A DNA stretch of 64,000 nt from assembly GCA_025175895.1 (NCBI GenBank), contig CM046000.1:99122753-99186752 (forward strand). The letters run 5' to 3'. Numbering within the stretch: the first letter of the stretch is position 1; every line of letters starts with the position of its first letter. The notes under the pieces were generated by a model. It had not been told where the DNA came from, ran no database searches, and was given only the letters and a program-made list of their open reading frames with translations. The DNA is from Wurfbainia villosa. Lineage: Eukaryota; Streptophyta; Magnoliopsida; Zingiberales; Zingiberaceae. Positions 1-10,523 of the stretch are shown here, piece by piece. The position numbers were made by a program, and so were the translations under genes.

Positions 1-177
1 ATTTAAATTCATTAAAATTAATCAAGTAAAATTGAAAGTCATCTCACAATAACACATAGGAATAACATGTTTTGATCATGTAGATATTGGTGAGATGATT
101 TAGGTTTAAAAACTTACAAACAACCCTTTAGTAATTCCAATATCCGATCCAACTACCTTATATGTAGGATCAATGGA

Positions 178-623
178 TGTTGGACAGTGGTTGCTCCCGA
201 CACATGACCGGGGATCAACTCAAATTTTGATTCTGATTCAAGCGACAAGGATCGGTAGCCTTGAATAAGCGGCAAGCTCAAAATCATCGGATCGGTGATA
301 TTGAGCTCAACTCTAACTTTACAATTCAAAATGTCTTATTAGTAGAAAACTTTCAATATAATTTACTTAGTGTAAGCCAATTGTGTGATAACAATTATAA
401 GGTCATATTTCTAGAAAATGAATGCGTAATCAAGATAAATGCAACATCTAAAATAATACTTAAAGGAACTAGGAATAGCAACATCTACACAATAAATTTA
501 CCCAACTCCTCAACCAAGTGTCTTATGACACAGCAAGAGGAATCTTGGTTATGGCACCAAAGACTGGACACTCACAAGACTCGTCCACAAGATGAGTCGA
601 GTAGTAGTTATAGGTTTGCCTAA
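178..623 (+). pseudogene. copia pol copy A: protease and integrase N-terminal fragment
   Basis: The region encodes the end of the aspartic protease and the start of integrase. The protease motif is at 183-213 in a frame that is lost soon after. The frame from 261 to 623 gives FTIQNVLLVENFQYNLLSVS, typical of copia proteases, then SWLWHQRL, the start of the integrase zinc region. Compared with copy B at 7621-8100, short substitutions and indels around 220-270 and 555-610 break the frame, and the HHCC zinc region is lost. It is a broken copy of an enzyme that would process the polyprotein and integrate the cDNA. The codon at 261 is TTG inside the frame, so it is not a real start. Confidence 0.8.
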
Positions 624-1106
624 ACTAAACAACTTGGATAATAAAATATGTAATGCTTGTCAACAAGGTAAACAATCTAGGACACAACATCAATTAACTA
701 ATCAAGAAGCAGACCAAAAGTGTTCTTGAGCTCCTACACATGGATCTATTTGATTCACATGGAGCTAAGTCACTCAATGGTAGTCAATTTTGCTTAGTCA
801 TAATTGGCGACTATTCTAGATTTACTTAGGTTAGGTTTATCAAACATAAAAATGATACCTAGACCAACTAATCAATCTTTGTAGGTTAATCGAAAATCAA
901 AAGAACCTTAAGATTAAAAGACTTAGAAGCGATCATGGTGGTGAATTCGAAAACCACGAGGTTCTGATTTACCGTAACCTAAGCGGATACCACCATGAGT
1001 TTTCATGTCCTAGAACCCCACAACAAAATGGGTTAGTCGAGCGGAAAAATAGAACCCTACAAGAAGCCGCTAGGACAATGTTAGCAGTATAACCTACCGA
1101 TAGATT
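624..1106 (+). pseudogene. copia pol copy A: broken integrase core
   Basis: No long frame is open, but the bases align throughout with the integrase core of copy B (8077-8559). The zinc-region cysteines, the first catalytic Asp region near 735-760 and the QQNGLVERKNR segment near 1020-1050 can be found in different frames. Several one- or two-base differences from copy B (near 705, 805, 830, 857 and 955) cause the breaks; one changes a Trp codon to a stop near 829. This is a decayed integrase rather than a separate gene. Confidence 0.75.
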
Positions 1107-2495
1107 TTGGGCGGAGTAGTTAGTACGGCTTGCTATGTCCAAAATAGGATCCTTATGGTAAAGAGGCACCAAAAGTCCTCGTACGAGATTTATCACGATA
1201 AAATACCGAACATCAAATACTTTAGGGTATTTGGATGCAAGGTACATATCTTAAACACTAAGGATTACCTAGGGAAATTCAAATCCAAAACCTCTACTGG
1301 AACCTTTCTAGGATACTCAACCACCGATAGAGCTTATAGAATATACAATCACGACACTCTTAGAGTCGAAGAAACCATTAATATAGTTTTCGACGAAGGA
1401 CACGAACCCGTTCAATCCTTAACAAAACCAACTAGCAAATCAACTTATAGCAAACCCGACTCTGATCTTGAACTTGAATCTCGTCCTAACCCAAGTCATC
1501 CTATCGACCAAGTGATAGATGATCCAAATTTAGGGGTTCGAACTAGAGCTTCATACCGAAACATTAGTCAAATCTCGTTAATTTCCAAAATCGAACCCAA
1601 AACTATTGAACAAGCACTTCTTGATCCCGACTGGATTATTGCTATGCAAGAAGAGCTAGCTCAATTCACTAGAAATGAAGTCTGGGAATTAGTACCACCA
1701 CCTAAAGAAAAATCAATTATTGGAACAAGGTGGGTATTTCGAAATAAACTTGATGATAAAGGTGAAGTAGTTAGAAATAAAGCTAGGTTAGTCGCAAAAG
1801 GGTTTAGTCAAGTCGAAGGTTTAGATTACGATGAGACCTCGCCTGTAGCAAGACTAGAGTCCATCCGAATGTTGTTAGCATATGCTGCACATCGAGGTTT
1901 TAAATTGTTTCAAATGGATGTCAAGTCAGCATTTTTGAATGGATACATTAAGGAAGAAGTTTACGTCAGTCAACCTCCCGGATTCGAAAATCTAGATAAA
2001 CCTGACCATGTCCTTAGACTTAAGAAAGCCCTATATGGACTCAAACAAGCCCCAAGAGCTTGGTACGAAAGGCTTTCGATCTATCTTAAGTCCAAAGGAT
2101 TCAACCAAGGTTTAGTCGACCCAACCTTATTCGTAAAAACCGTAGGAAAAGAAATCTTTATAGCCCAAATCTATGTAGATGATATAATTTTTGGAACTAC
2201 CAACTCGATCCTGCTAAACGAATTCATCTCACTTATGGAAAGTGAATTTGAAATGAATTTAGTAGGAGAGTTAAGTTTCTTCTTAGGTTTACAAATTAAA
2301 CAAACTAAAGATGAAATATATTTACATCAACAAAAATATACTAAGGACTTAATAAATCGATTTGGAATGCAAGATGCTAAAATAATTAATACACCTATAG
2401 CAACTAATGTTAATATAAACGAAGATGTAGAAGGAAAACCCGTTGACCTAAAATACTATAGGAGCGCAATAGGAAGTCTCCTATACTTAACATGA
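1107..2495 (+). pseudogene. copia pol copy A: integrase C-terminus and reverse transcriptase
   Basis: A 462-residue frame covers the end of integrase and nearly all of the reverse transcriptase, which copies element RNA into cDNA inside the virus-like particle. Integrase end: YEIYHDKIPNIKYFRVFGC, then a typical RAYRIYNHDTLRVEETINIV segment. RT: WELVPPPKEKSIIGTRWVF, FQMDVKSAFLNGYIKEEVYV, ALYGLKQAPRAWYERL and the catalytic YVDD in IYVDDIIFGTT near 2173-2190. Unlike copy B, this RT frame is not interrupted until 2492. One residue is missing near 1838 relative to copy B. The frame ends at YLT, where 2490-2510 differs sharply from 9943-9956 of copy B. Confidence 0.88.
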
Positions 2496-3115
2496 GCCGA
2501 CAGGCAGACATTTTATTCGCGGTAAGTATGTGCGCAAGGTTACAAACCTGTGCCAAGGAGTCTCACCTAACCCTAGTCAAGCGTATCCTTAGATATCTAA
2601 AGGGCACGCTAAACGTAGGTATTTGGTACCCTAGATCTACCGAGTTTAATCTAATCGGCTACTCCGACTCCGACTATGCCGGTAGTAAACTCGATAGAAA
2701 GAGCACGAGTGGTTGTTGTCAAATCCTCGGCTCGAGTCTAGTAAGTTGGTGCAGTAGGAAGCAGCATTGCGTTGCCTTATCTACCACCGAAGCCGAATAC
2801 GTTGCGATGGGTGAGTGTGTCTCTCAGCTCCTGTGGATGAAGCACACTCTCAAAGACTTTAGCTTAATCTTTAACAACATTAAAACCTACATAGATAACA
2901 TTAGTTCAATTAACTTAACTAAAAATCCAATATGTCATTCTAGGACAAAACATATAGAAGTTAAACACCACTTCATTAGGGAACATGTAACTAATGGAAC
3001 TATACAACTAGAGTATGTTGAGTCCAAATCAAACCTAGCGGACATCTTCACCAAACCACTACCCGGCGAATTTAGTTTATTAAGACGAAAGTTAGGTATG
3101 TGCGTAATAGAGTAG
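2492..3115 (+). pseudogene. copia pol copy A: RNase H
   Basis: This is the C-terminal RNase H domain, which degrades the RNA strand during reverse transcription. Recognisable blocks are DILFAVSMCARLQTCAKES (connection), GYSDSDYAGSKLDRKSTSG with the first catalytic acids, STTEAEYVAMGE, and SRTKHIEVKHHFIREHV near the end. It is 207 residues to the stop at 3113-3115, and the C-terminus (KLGMCVIE) looks natural. It is separated from the RT frame by a local rearrangement at 2490-2510, so the two would not be made as one protein as sequenced. The apparent start at 2492 comes from the altered bases and is not a true initiation site. Confidence 0.88.
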
Positions 3116-3218
3116 GATTTAAATTTCTCTATATATGTACTCTATTTTTGCTTCTTTTTATGAAATTAGCCTAAGTCTTACCTTAGAAATCATATACCTA
3201 TAGATTTAAGGAGCCAAC

Positions 3219-3280
3219 ACATCTCACAACACATAGGACTAATGTGTTTGTGTACTTATACGTGAGCAGGCGTGAGATGT
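3219..3280 (+). other. stem-loop, 3' UTR copy
   Basis: The outer stem is ACATCTCAC (3219-3227) with GTGAGATGT (3272-3280). An inner stem AACACAT (3228-3234) with ATGTGTT (3242-3248) closes a 7-base loop. The same motif occurs in the gag-pol spacer (7492-7551) and in the gag-only elements. Confidence 0.7.
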
Positions 3281-3437
3281 TAGGACCTTACTCCACGGTT
3301 CCGGATGTAGATTGATGCATCTGAACCATGGAGTATAATTATTTAAAATTAATCAACTCCTTCAAGACTTATTGATCATTCTATATCAATCAAGTCCAAC
3401 CGGAGTTGTACATTTTAGATGAACATATTTTCAAGCT

Positions 3438-3482
3438 TATTATTATTTTTTTTTTTTTTAAAAAAAAAAATAATAATATATG
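3438..3482. repeat. A/T palindrome (hairpin)
   Basis: A run of TTATTATTA and T residues is followed directly by A residues and TAATAAT, making a near-perfect inverted repeat. Copy B has the same structure at 10889-10932 with a slightly different run length. Confidence 0.7.
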
Positions 3483-3863
3483 GAACTTGCTTGGACTTAC
3501 AAACCCTAAAATATATTTACAAACTTTTTGAGTTAAGGCAAAAGGGGGAGAAAGTCACAAAAGTAACCAAAATTAACCAAAATTAAAGGGGAAGAAAGTA
3601 AACAAAATTAATACCTATTAAATTAATTAATTCCGATTACTAAAGCAACTATAAAGGGGGAGAAAAAATTATTTTTCAAGAACTAACCTTCGTTCAAGGG
3701 GGAGGTTACCTCAAAGGGGAGAACTTGAAACAATAATATTTCTCATTCATATTTAATCATTATGCTAGCTCATTCATATTTAATCTTTATGCTAGCTCAT
3801 TCATGCTTAATCATTATGCTAGCTTAATTTTTCCTTAACTTTTGTGTCGGTTTGCCATGAATC

Positions 3864-3876
3864 AAAAAGGGGGAGA
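3864..3876 (+). promoter_or_regulatory. polypurine tract (plus-strand primer)
   Basis: AAAAAGGGGGAGA lies immediately before the TG of the LTR at 3878. It is the expected plus-strand priming site. The same tract precedes the right LTR at 11317-11329. Confidence 0.85.
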
Positions 3877-3877
3877 T

Positions 3878-5184
3878 TGTTGGTGCAGTGGGCACCAAAG
3901 TCGAACCGGTATTTTGATTATGGCAAAAGGCTCAATAGTTAAGGGTATATTTATTATCTTACGAGCTCAATTAAGTGTGCAGAAATGCTAAAGTTGAGCG
4001 AAAGGTCTGCGACACCCGGTGGGAACCGAGGTGGTCGAACCGCCGAGGATTTCGGAGGAAGCCGAGGTACTCGGGTGAAGACCGGAAGCGAGGCTACAAG
4101 GTAAGCTCGTGTGAAAGCGAAGCAAGGACGTTAAGCGTAGATCCGACCCAATACCTCCAATGGAAGGTCTAGGTCGAGATCAGTTGGTTAGAACCATCGT
4201 ACTTTATATTTTAAGCTAACTTGTACTGCAGTCCAAAACCCTTTGACCAGTCGTCTACTACAGTCAACTGCTGGTCTAGTTCCAGCCTCGAGAAGAGCTC
4301 GAATTTCAAGGGGGTGAATTTGGACTTGACTCGTGTTTTGGTACAAAGGGTGATGTGGCATCAAGGTGGACATCCAAAACCATCATCAAGTTGGACGCCC
4401 AAAATGAGGTGAGTTGGCACAAGATGGTTGGCAAACCACCATCAAGCTTGGACGCCCAAAATGAGGAGAGTTGGCACAAGATGGTTGGCTCCCATGATGT
4501 GGCACAAGTTGGATGGCTCCAACAAGTTGGCGTGAAGGCCTCCTTGAGGTGGCACAAGGTGGTTGGATGAGCACCTCATCCTTGAGTTGTGGCACAAGGT
4601 GGTTGGATGAAGCACCTCATCCTTGAGTTTGCGCAAAGGATGTGGATGAGCAAGACTTGGGGGATAAGAACCTCACCTTGGACACTACCTATGTCTAAAT
4701 TCATAGATCAATATCCATAAATAGACATGTTCACGCCAAGCAAAATATATAAGAAATCAAGAGCTCTCAACACGCCTTAAATAGCATACTACTACTCACA
4801 TTTGCTCTGACGAAGTGCGCCCGACAACGAAAGCTACATCTTCTACTTATAAGAGTTGTCGGTATATTTATTTAAGTTCTACTTCTTTAAATTGTCTTTG
4901 TGCTTTAATCGTAACAAGGAAAGGGTGTCCTTTGCCTTGATTTCTTTGTGATCGTTGCTCCTACTTCCAAGCGAGGAGGAGTGGTTTTAGTGAATTGCCC
5001 TCCGTGCGTGATCAAGGATCACTAGGGCCGTGGATTAGCAATCGAAAGATTGTGAACCACGTAAAAATATCTTGTCTACTTTATATTTCCATTGTGCACT
5101 CTCTACTTGCTTTTTACTTATTGCAAAAGTTTTTTTAACGACACCATCGCTATTCACCCCCTCTAGCGACACTTCGATCCAACA
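3878..5184 (+). repeat. Sirevirus LTR shared by copies A and B
   Basis: The LTR is 1307 bp and starts TGTTGG and ends CCAACA. It is preceded by a PPT and followed by a PBS, so it serves as 3' LTR of copy A and 5' LTR of copy B. Inside it has a CpG-rich block at about 4005-4100, tandem repeats at 4379-4490 (two ~56-bp units) and 4545-4650 (~48-bp units of a CACCTCATCCTTGAGTTG type), a TATA-like ATATATAAG near 4746-4754, and the C-rich motif CGCTATTCACCCCCTCTAGCG at 5148-5168. The short frames inside it on both strands reflect the repeats and are not genes. Confidence 0.92.
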
Positions 5185-5186
5185 AT

Positions 5187-5204
5187 TGGTATCGAGCAGG
5201 CGCT
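5187..5204 (+). promoter_or_regulatory. primer binding site (initiator Met tRNA type)
   Basis: TGGTATCGAGCAGG follows the LTR by two bases. It resembles the plant copia PBS TGGTATCAGAGC, complementary to the 3' end of initiator Met tRNA, with one base missing in the centre. Confidence 0.8.
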
Positions 5205-5549
5205 AAGATTCGTGAAACCACCAATCTAGCTTTGTTTTCTTTTTTTCACAGATTTTTATTTATTTATTTCTGTTTCGTATAATTATTTCACTTGCTTATC
5301 TTCTCCTACATATAGAATTGCATTAGAGGCTTTAGGATCCGGATAAGGTTGTCCTTGGGTTAGATCCGAGTAAGGTTGTCCTCGGAACTTCAAGCGACAT
5401 TCGCATTTGATTGTTTATTTCTTTTTGCAAGTTACATTTTATATATATTTTTACTTCACTGCACTACTAATCCAAGGCGAAAGTCTTGGAATATTCTTCG
5501 TGTGTGTTTTGCAAGATTCTTTTAAATGCGTTCTTCTTCTTGTTTTTAA

Positions 5550-7154
5550 ATGGCCCATCTCGAAGGGTTTAGCACCACCCGACCCGTTTACAGCAGTAAT
5601 GACTTTCGTTATTGGAAGGGTCGGATGGAATGCTTTCTAAAAACCAAAATAGAGATGTGTATCATAATCAAAAACTGTTTCACACTTCCTATTAATCAAG
5701 ATGGTGAATCTTTGAGTTACGATCAATGGACAAATTCCATGAAAAAACAATTAGAAGTAGATGCCAAGTCAAATCAAATCTTGCAATTTGGGTTGTCAAG
5801 GAAGAGCTCAACGCGTCGGCCCCTTCATTAGTGCAAAGGACTTATGGAACTAGCTAGTGGAACTACACGAAGGCAGCGACGACTCGAAGGTATGTAAAAG
5901 AGATTTACTTTTTTATAAATTGTATAACTTGAAAATGCAGGAAATCGAGCCCGCAACTCAACTACATGCTCGTATCCAAGACATCGCCGTCAACCAACTC
6001 CATGCCATCGGACAAAGGTCGAGAATCGCGACCTTATCGGTATTCTCTTAACTCGTTTCCTAGGACCACCTTGTGGGCATCCATGGTCGATGCCTACAAG
6101 GTCTCCAAGGACCTTTCTAAAATTAGGTTAGGCAATTGTTTTGAACTTGAATTACATGAGCAAACTAACGTGGTCGGGCCGAGAAGAGTATTGCATTAGT
6201 TGCGAGTTCAAGAAGAAGAAGCCCAAGCAAGCCACCCCGAAGGAAGAAGGCGAGTCGAATCGGAAGTAGACTCGAAATAGAATCCGAACTAGTCAATCTA
6301 GTTGGAAGATGATCAAGAGGCACGACCAACAACTCAAGGTAAGCCTAAACCTAATTCAAATACTTCTAATTTTAGATGCTATGAGTGAGTTCGGTCACAT
6401 CAAGTCTGAGTGCCCAAAGCTAAAGAATAACGCATCAAAGACCAAGAAAGCGCTAAACGCTACTTGGGAGGAGTTGTCGGAGGAAGAAGACGATATCCAA
6501 GCTCTAATGGCCAAGCCGACCGAGCACGACTCGAAGCAGAAGAAGAGTCGAGTCGAATCCGATGATGAGCTTCCATTCAAGACAAGCCACGGATTCGTAT
6601 CCGGTTCAAAAGAATCATTAAGGGTAAGTCGGTCGTTACTTAATACTTTGTATGGTGCAATTAAATTTTTAAATAAGAAACTAGCTAAGTCCGAGTCCAA
6701 GGTCGAGACCCTAATTGAGGAGGTTAACCTCCTCAAACATGAGGTCTCCCTAACCTCTTCGACTACTTGTATTCAAGAGGAGGACTCAACTCAAGTTGAA
6801 AAGCTTGAAGTTGAGAACTCGCTTTTGAAAACACAAGTCGAAGACCTTAGGAACACGTTGGAAAGGTTCACTTTGGGATCCAAGGGACTTGACCTCTTAC
6901 TTGGATCACAAAGGGCCGTGTACAATAAGGCCGGACTCGGGTTTAACTCAAATACAACCAATAAGTCATATATGTCTATAGTAAACCAACATAAGAAAAA
7001 TGTCCAAGCATGGGTCCCTAAGATCACTTTGATTTCAACTTTAGGATCTAACATGTATTGGGTTCCCAAGGACCAAATTCACTATGTGAATAGACCCACT
7101 CGATTCAATGGTCCAGGGGGAGCCAATACAAAATGTATTTTTGTTAAGTCTTAG
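5550..7154 (+). pseudogene. Sirevirus gag (frameshifted)
   Basis: Gag would form the virus-like particle and bind the element RNA. The start ATG at 5550 is chosen because MAHLEGFSTTRPVYSSNDF leads into the conserved RYWKGRMECFLKT segment of copia gag. The frame is lost at 5831 and around 5857-6300. YNLKMQEIEPATQLHARIQD lies near 5926-5985. The CCHC zinc knuckle near 6378-6412 is split: CYE is in one frame and FGHIKSEC in the next. The frame from 6309 to 7154 is long and has an acidic segment (WEELSEEEDD), a coiled coil near residues 110-185, and a QAWVPKI motif near the end, as at Sirevirus gag C-termini. The gag at 22922-21439 is a close relative. Confidence 0.85.
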
Positions 7155-7620
7155 AAATTGCATGCTTAGTTTTTCCTTTATTTTTAGAATGGTTAGATAG
7201 GACTCATAATCAACTAAAATCCTACGAAAAGATTGAGCCTCGGGGAGCCTCTTTTCAAAAATAACTAGTTAGACCAAGATGTAGTCTCAAGTAAGTCGAG
7301 TTATCAATTTCTTGAAATTAGCTTTGTCTAAGGAAGTGGTCGTTGTTCCGATCAAAGAAGGCCTCTGTGCCTCGCCACGACCTGGAAGCTAATCTCTTGA
7401 AAAGATTACTTGATGAGCTTAGACTAAATCCGAATCTAACCTAATGTTGGTTAATTTAAATTCATTAAAATTAATCAAGTAAAATTGAAAGTCATCTCAC
7501 AATAACACATAGGAATAACATGTTTTGATCATGTAGATATTGGTGAGATGATTTAGGTTTAAAAACTTACAAACAACCCTTTAGTAATTCCAATATCCGA
7601 TCCAACTACCTTATATGTAG
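7143..7620 (+). other. gag-pol spacer, candidate intron
   Basis: Between the gag frame and the protease frame lies a stretch of about 470 bases that is not open for long. A GTTAAG donor-like site at 7143 and a TATATGTAG acceptor-like end at 7620 leave gag at the end of a codon (278 codons from 6309 to 7142) and enter the protease frame at a codon start (7621). Removing it would therefore keep the frame. Splicing is inferred from this only. The spacer holds a conserved stem-loop and a tract (7320-7392) that recurs in reverse complement at about 21005-21080. Confidence 0.45.
7492..7551 (+). other. stem-loop, gag-pol spacer copy
   Basis: The outer stem is TCATCTCAC (7492-7500) with GTGAGATGA (7543-7551). 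It is extended across one bulged base by AATA with TATT, and has an inner ACATG/CATGT stem. It resembles the 3' UTR hairpin at 3219-3280 in both stem and loop sequence (ACACATAGGA). Confidence 0.7.
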
Positions 7621-7986
7621 GATCAATGGATGTTGGACAGTGGTTGCTCCCGACACATGACCGGGTATCAACTCAAATTTTCGAATTTACGATTCAAACG
7701 ACAAGGATCGGTAGCCTTCGGAAATAACGGCAAGCTCAAAATCATCGGATCAGGTGATATTGAGCTCAACTCTAACTTTACAATTCAAAATGTCTTATTA
7801 GTAGAAAACTTTCAATATAATTTACTTAGTGTAAGCCAATTGTGTGATAACAATTATAAGGTCATATTTCTAGAAAATGAATGCGTAATCAAGATAAATG
7901 CAACATCTAAAATAATACTTAAAGGAACTAGGAATAGCAACATCTACACAATAAATTTACCAACTCCTCAACCAAGTGTCTTATGA
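7621..7986 (+). pseudogene. copia protease, copy B
   Basis: This is the retroviral-type aspartic protease that would cut the polyprotein. WMLDSGCSRHMTG at 7624-7662 holds the catalytic DSG. It is followed by VAFGNNGKLKIIGSGDIEL and IQNVLLVENFQYNLLSVSQL, the conserved C-terminal half. The frame runs on into VIFLENECVIKINATSK and stops at 7984-7986. The integrase frame starts at 7983 in another frame, so one small frameshift separates them. No natural start codon is expected, since the protease should be part of a gag-pol product. Confidence 0.88.
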
Positions 7987-8432
7987 CACAGCAAGAGGAA
8001 TCTTGGTTATGGCACCGAAGACTCGGACACTCGCACCCAAGACTCGTCCACAAGATGAGTCAGAGTGGCTTGGTTATAGGTTTGCCTAAACTAAACAACT
8101 TGGATAATAAAATATGTAATGCTTGTCAACAAGGTAAACAATCTAGGACACAACATCAATTAACTAATCAAGAACGAACCAAAAGTGTTCTTGAGCTCCT
8201 ACACATGGATCTATTTGATTCACATGGAGCTAAGTCACTCAATGGTAGTCAATTTTGCTTAGTCATAATTGACGACTATTCTAGATTTACTTGGGTTAGG
8301 TTTATCAAACATAAAAATGATACCCTAGACCAACTAATCAATCTTTGTAGGTTAATCGAAAATCAAAAGAACCTTAAGATTAAAAGACTTAGAAGCGATC
8401 ATGGTGGTGAATTCGAAAACCACATGTTCTGA
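7983..8432 (+). pseudogene. copia integrase: zinc domain and start of catalytic core, copy B
   Basis: The integrase inserts cDNA into the genome. The HHCC zinc domain is complete: WLWHRRLGHSHPRLVHKM, then KICNACQQGKQSRTQH. The catalytic core follows with LHMDLFDSHG (first Asp), LVIIDDYSRFTWVRFIKHKN and RSDHGGEFEN (second Asp). The frame ends at 8432 by a frameshift right after ENHMF. The third catalytic residue lies in the next stretch. It is better preserved than the same region of copy A. Confidence 0.87.
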
Positions 8433-9153
8433 TTTACGTAACCTAAGCGGATACCACCATGAGTTTTCATGTCCTAGAACCCCCACAACAAAATGGGTTA
8501 GTCGAGCGGAAAAATAGAACCCTACAAGAAGCCGCTAGGACAATGTTAAGCGAGTATAACCTGCAGATAGATTTTGGCGAGTAGTTGTCCAAAATAGGAT
8601 CCTTATGGTAAAGAGGCACCAAAAGTCCTCGTACGAGATTTATCACGATAAAATACCGAACATCAAATACTTTAGGGTATTTGGATGCAAGGTACATATC
8701 TTAAACACTAAGGATTACCTAGGGAAATTCAAATCCAAAACCTCTACTGGAACCTTTCTAGGATACTCAACCACCAGTAGAGCTTATAGGGTATACAATC
8801 ACGACACTCTTAGAGTCGAAGAAACCATTAATATAGTTTTCGACGAAGGACACGAACCCGTTCAATCCTTAACAAAACCAACTAGCAAATCAACTTATAG
8901 CAAACCCGACTCTGATCTTGAACTTGAATCTCGTCCTAACCCAAGTCATCCTATCGACCAAGTGATAGATGATCCAAATTTAGGGGTTCGAACTAGAGCT
9001 TCATACCGAAACATTAGTCAAATCTCGTTAATTTCCAAAATCGAACCCAAAACTATTGAACAAGCACTTCTTGATCCCGACTGGATTATTGCTATGCAAG
9101 AAGAGCTAGCTCAATTCACTAGAAATGAAGTGGGAATTAGTACCACCACCTAA
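8433..9153 (+). pseudogene. copia integrase C-terminal half and RT start, copy B
   Basis: The stretch carries QQNGLVERKNRTLQEAART with the third catalytic residue (Glu), and then from 8605 an open frame with YEIYHDKIPNIKYFRVFGC, FKSKTSTGTFLGYST and YNHDTLRVEETINIV. It runs into the RT leader (DPDWIIAMQEELAQFTRNEV) and shifts frame at about 9130. Around 8570-8595 it lacks about 16 bases present in copy A (1104-1138). That looks like a deletion in copy B or an insertion in copy A. Confidence 0.82.
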
Positions 9154-9538
9154 AGAAAAATCAATTATTGGAACAAGGTGGGTATTTCGAAATAAACTTG
9201 ATGATAAAGGTGAAGTAGTTAGAAATAAAGCTAGGTTAGTCGCAAAAGGGTTTAGTCAAGTCGAAGGTTTAGATTACGATGAGACCTACGCCCCCGTAGC
9301 AAGACTAGAGTCCATCCGAATGTTGTTAGCATATGCTGCACATCGAGGTTTTAAATTGTTTCAAATGGATGTCAAGTCAGCATTTTTGAATGGATACATT
9401 AAGGAAGAAGTTTACGTCAGTCAACCTCCCGGATTCAAAAATCTAGATAAACTGACCATGTCCTTAGACTTAAGAAAGCCCTATATGGACTCAAACAAGC
9501 CCCAAGAGCTTGATGCGAAGGCTTTCGATCTATCTTAA
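9125..9538 (+). pseudogene. copia reverse transcriptase, N-terminal part, copy B
   Basis: This frame carries the fingers and palm start of the RT: WELVPPPKEKSIIGTRWVF, VAKGFSQVEGLDYDETYAP, and FQMDVKSAFLNGYIKEEVYV with the first catalytic Asp. A single-base loss near 9453 shifts the frame, so the ALYGLKQAPRAW segment visible in copy A is misread after that point. The next frame starts at 9510. In copy A this part is intact, so the two tandem copies are broken at different places. Confidence 0.88.
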
Positions 9539-10523
9539 GTCCAAAGGATTCAACCAAGGTTTAGTCGACCCAACCTTATTCGTTAAAACCGTAGGAAAAG
9601 AAATCTTTATAGCCCAAATCTATGTAGATGATATAATTTTTGGAACTACCAACTCGATCCTGCTAAACGAATTCATCTCACTTATGGAAAGTGAATTTGA
9701 AATGAATTTAGTAGGAGAGTTAAGTTTCTTCTTAGGTTTACAAATTAAACAAACTAAAGATGAAATATATTTACATCAACAAAAATATACTAAGGACTTA
9801 ATAAATCGATTTGGAATGCAAGATGCTAAAATAATTAATACACCTATAGCAACTAATGTTAATATAAACGAAGATGTAGAAGGAAAACCCGTTGACCTAA
9901 AATACTATAGGAGCGCAATAGGAAGTCTCCTATACTTAACCGCGAGCCGACCCGACATTTTATTCGCGGTAAGTATGTGCGCAAGGTTACAAACCTGTGC
10001 CAAGGAGTCTCACCTAACCCTAGTCAAGCGTATCCTTAGATATCTAAAGGGCACGCTAAACGTAGGTATTTGGTACCCTAGATCTACCGAGTTTAATCTA
10101 ATCGGCTACTCCGACTCTGACTATGCCGGTAGTAAACTCGATAGAAAGAGCACGAGTGGTTGTTGTCAAATCCTCGGCTCGAGTCTAGTGAGTTGGTGCA
10201 GTAGGAAGCAGCATTGCGTTGCCTTATCTACCACCGAAGCCGAATACGTTGCGATGGGTGAGTGTGTCTCTCAGCTCCTGTGGATGAAGCACACTCTCCA
10301 AGACTTTAGCTTAATCTTTAACAACATTAAAACCTACATAGATAACATCAGTTCAATTAACTTAACTAAAAATCCAATATGTCATTCTAGGACAAAACAT
10401 ATAGAAGTTAAACACCACTTCATTAGGGAACATGTAACTAATGGAACTATACAACTAGAGTATGTTGAGTCCAAATCAAACCTAGCGGACATCTTCACCA
10501 AACCACTACCCCGGCCAATTTAG
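9510..10523 (+). pseudogene. copia reverse transcriptase C-terminal part and RNase H, copy B
   Basis: A 337-residue frame has the RT thumb and palm with the catalytic YVDD in AQIYVDDIIFGTT, the LSFFLGLQIKQTKD segment, the connection (ASRPDILFAVSMCARLQ) and RNase H (GYSDSDYAGSKLDRKSTSG, STTEAEYVAMGE, HSRTKHIEVKHHF). The RT-RNase H junction broken in copy A at 2490-2510 is intact here. The end is altered: a small insertion at 10508-10515 shifts the last residues, so the natural C-terminus seen in copy A is lost. Confidence 0.9.

Larger units (their letters stand above)
1..3877 (+). mobile_element. Sirevirus-type Ty1/copia internal region, copy A (5' truncated by window edge)
   Basis: This is the 3' part of a copia internal region. 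Base 1 matches base 7454 of the second copy, and the constant offset of 7453 holds again at the LTR start (3878 against 11331). It carries the end of the gag-pol spacer, the pol reading frames, a long 3' untranslated region and the polypurine tract at 3864-3876. Sirevirus assignment rests on the LDSGCSRHMTG protease motif, an integrase-RT junction of the RAYRIYNHDTLRVEE type, and several PPT-like purine runs before the LTR. It shares the LTR at 3878-5184 with the next internal region. Confidence 0.9.
3116..3877 (+). other. Sirevirus 3' untranslated region, copy A, with multiple PPT-like tracts
   Basis: No coding. It contains the stem-loop at 3219-3280, an A/T palindrome at 3438-3482, and purine runs of the type AAAGGGGGAGAAA near 3541, 3585, 3653 and 3714, before the true PPT at 3864-3876. 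The trinucleotide-rich stretch at 3745-3835 repeats CTCATTCAT(A/G)(T/C)TTAATC(A/T)TTATGCTAG three times. Multiple PPT copies before the 3' LTR are a known Sirevirus trait. Confidence 0.75.

Noticed and set aside
3438..3482. A/T hairpin as a miRNA precursor
   Set aside because: It is a simple A/T run palindrome repeated in both element copies, too low in complexity for a specific small RNA.
4188..4636. Overlapping frames inside the LTR (also 11667-12132)
   Set aside because: They are produced by tandem repeats in the LTR and are present on both strands.
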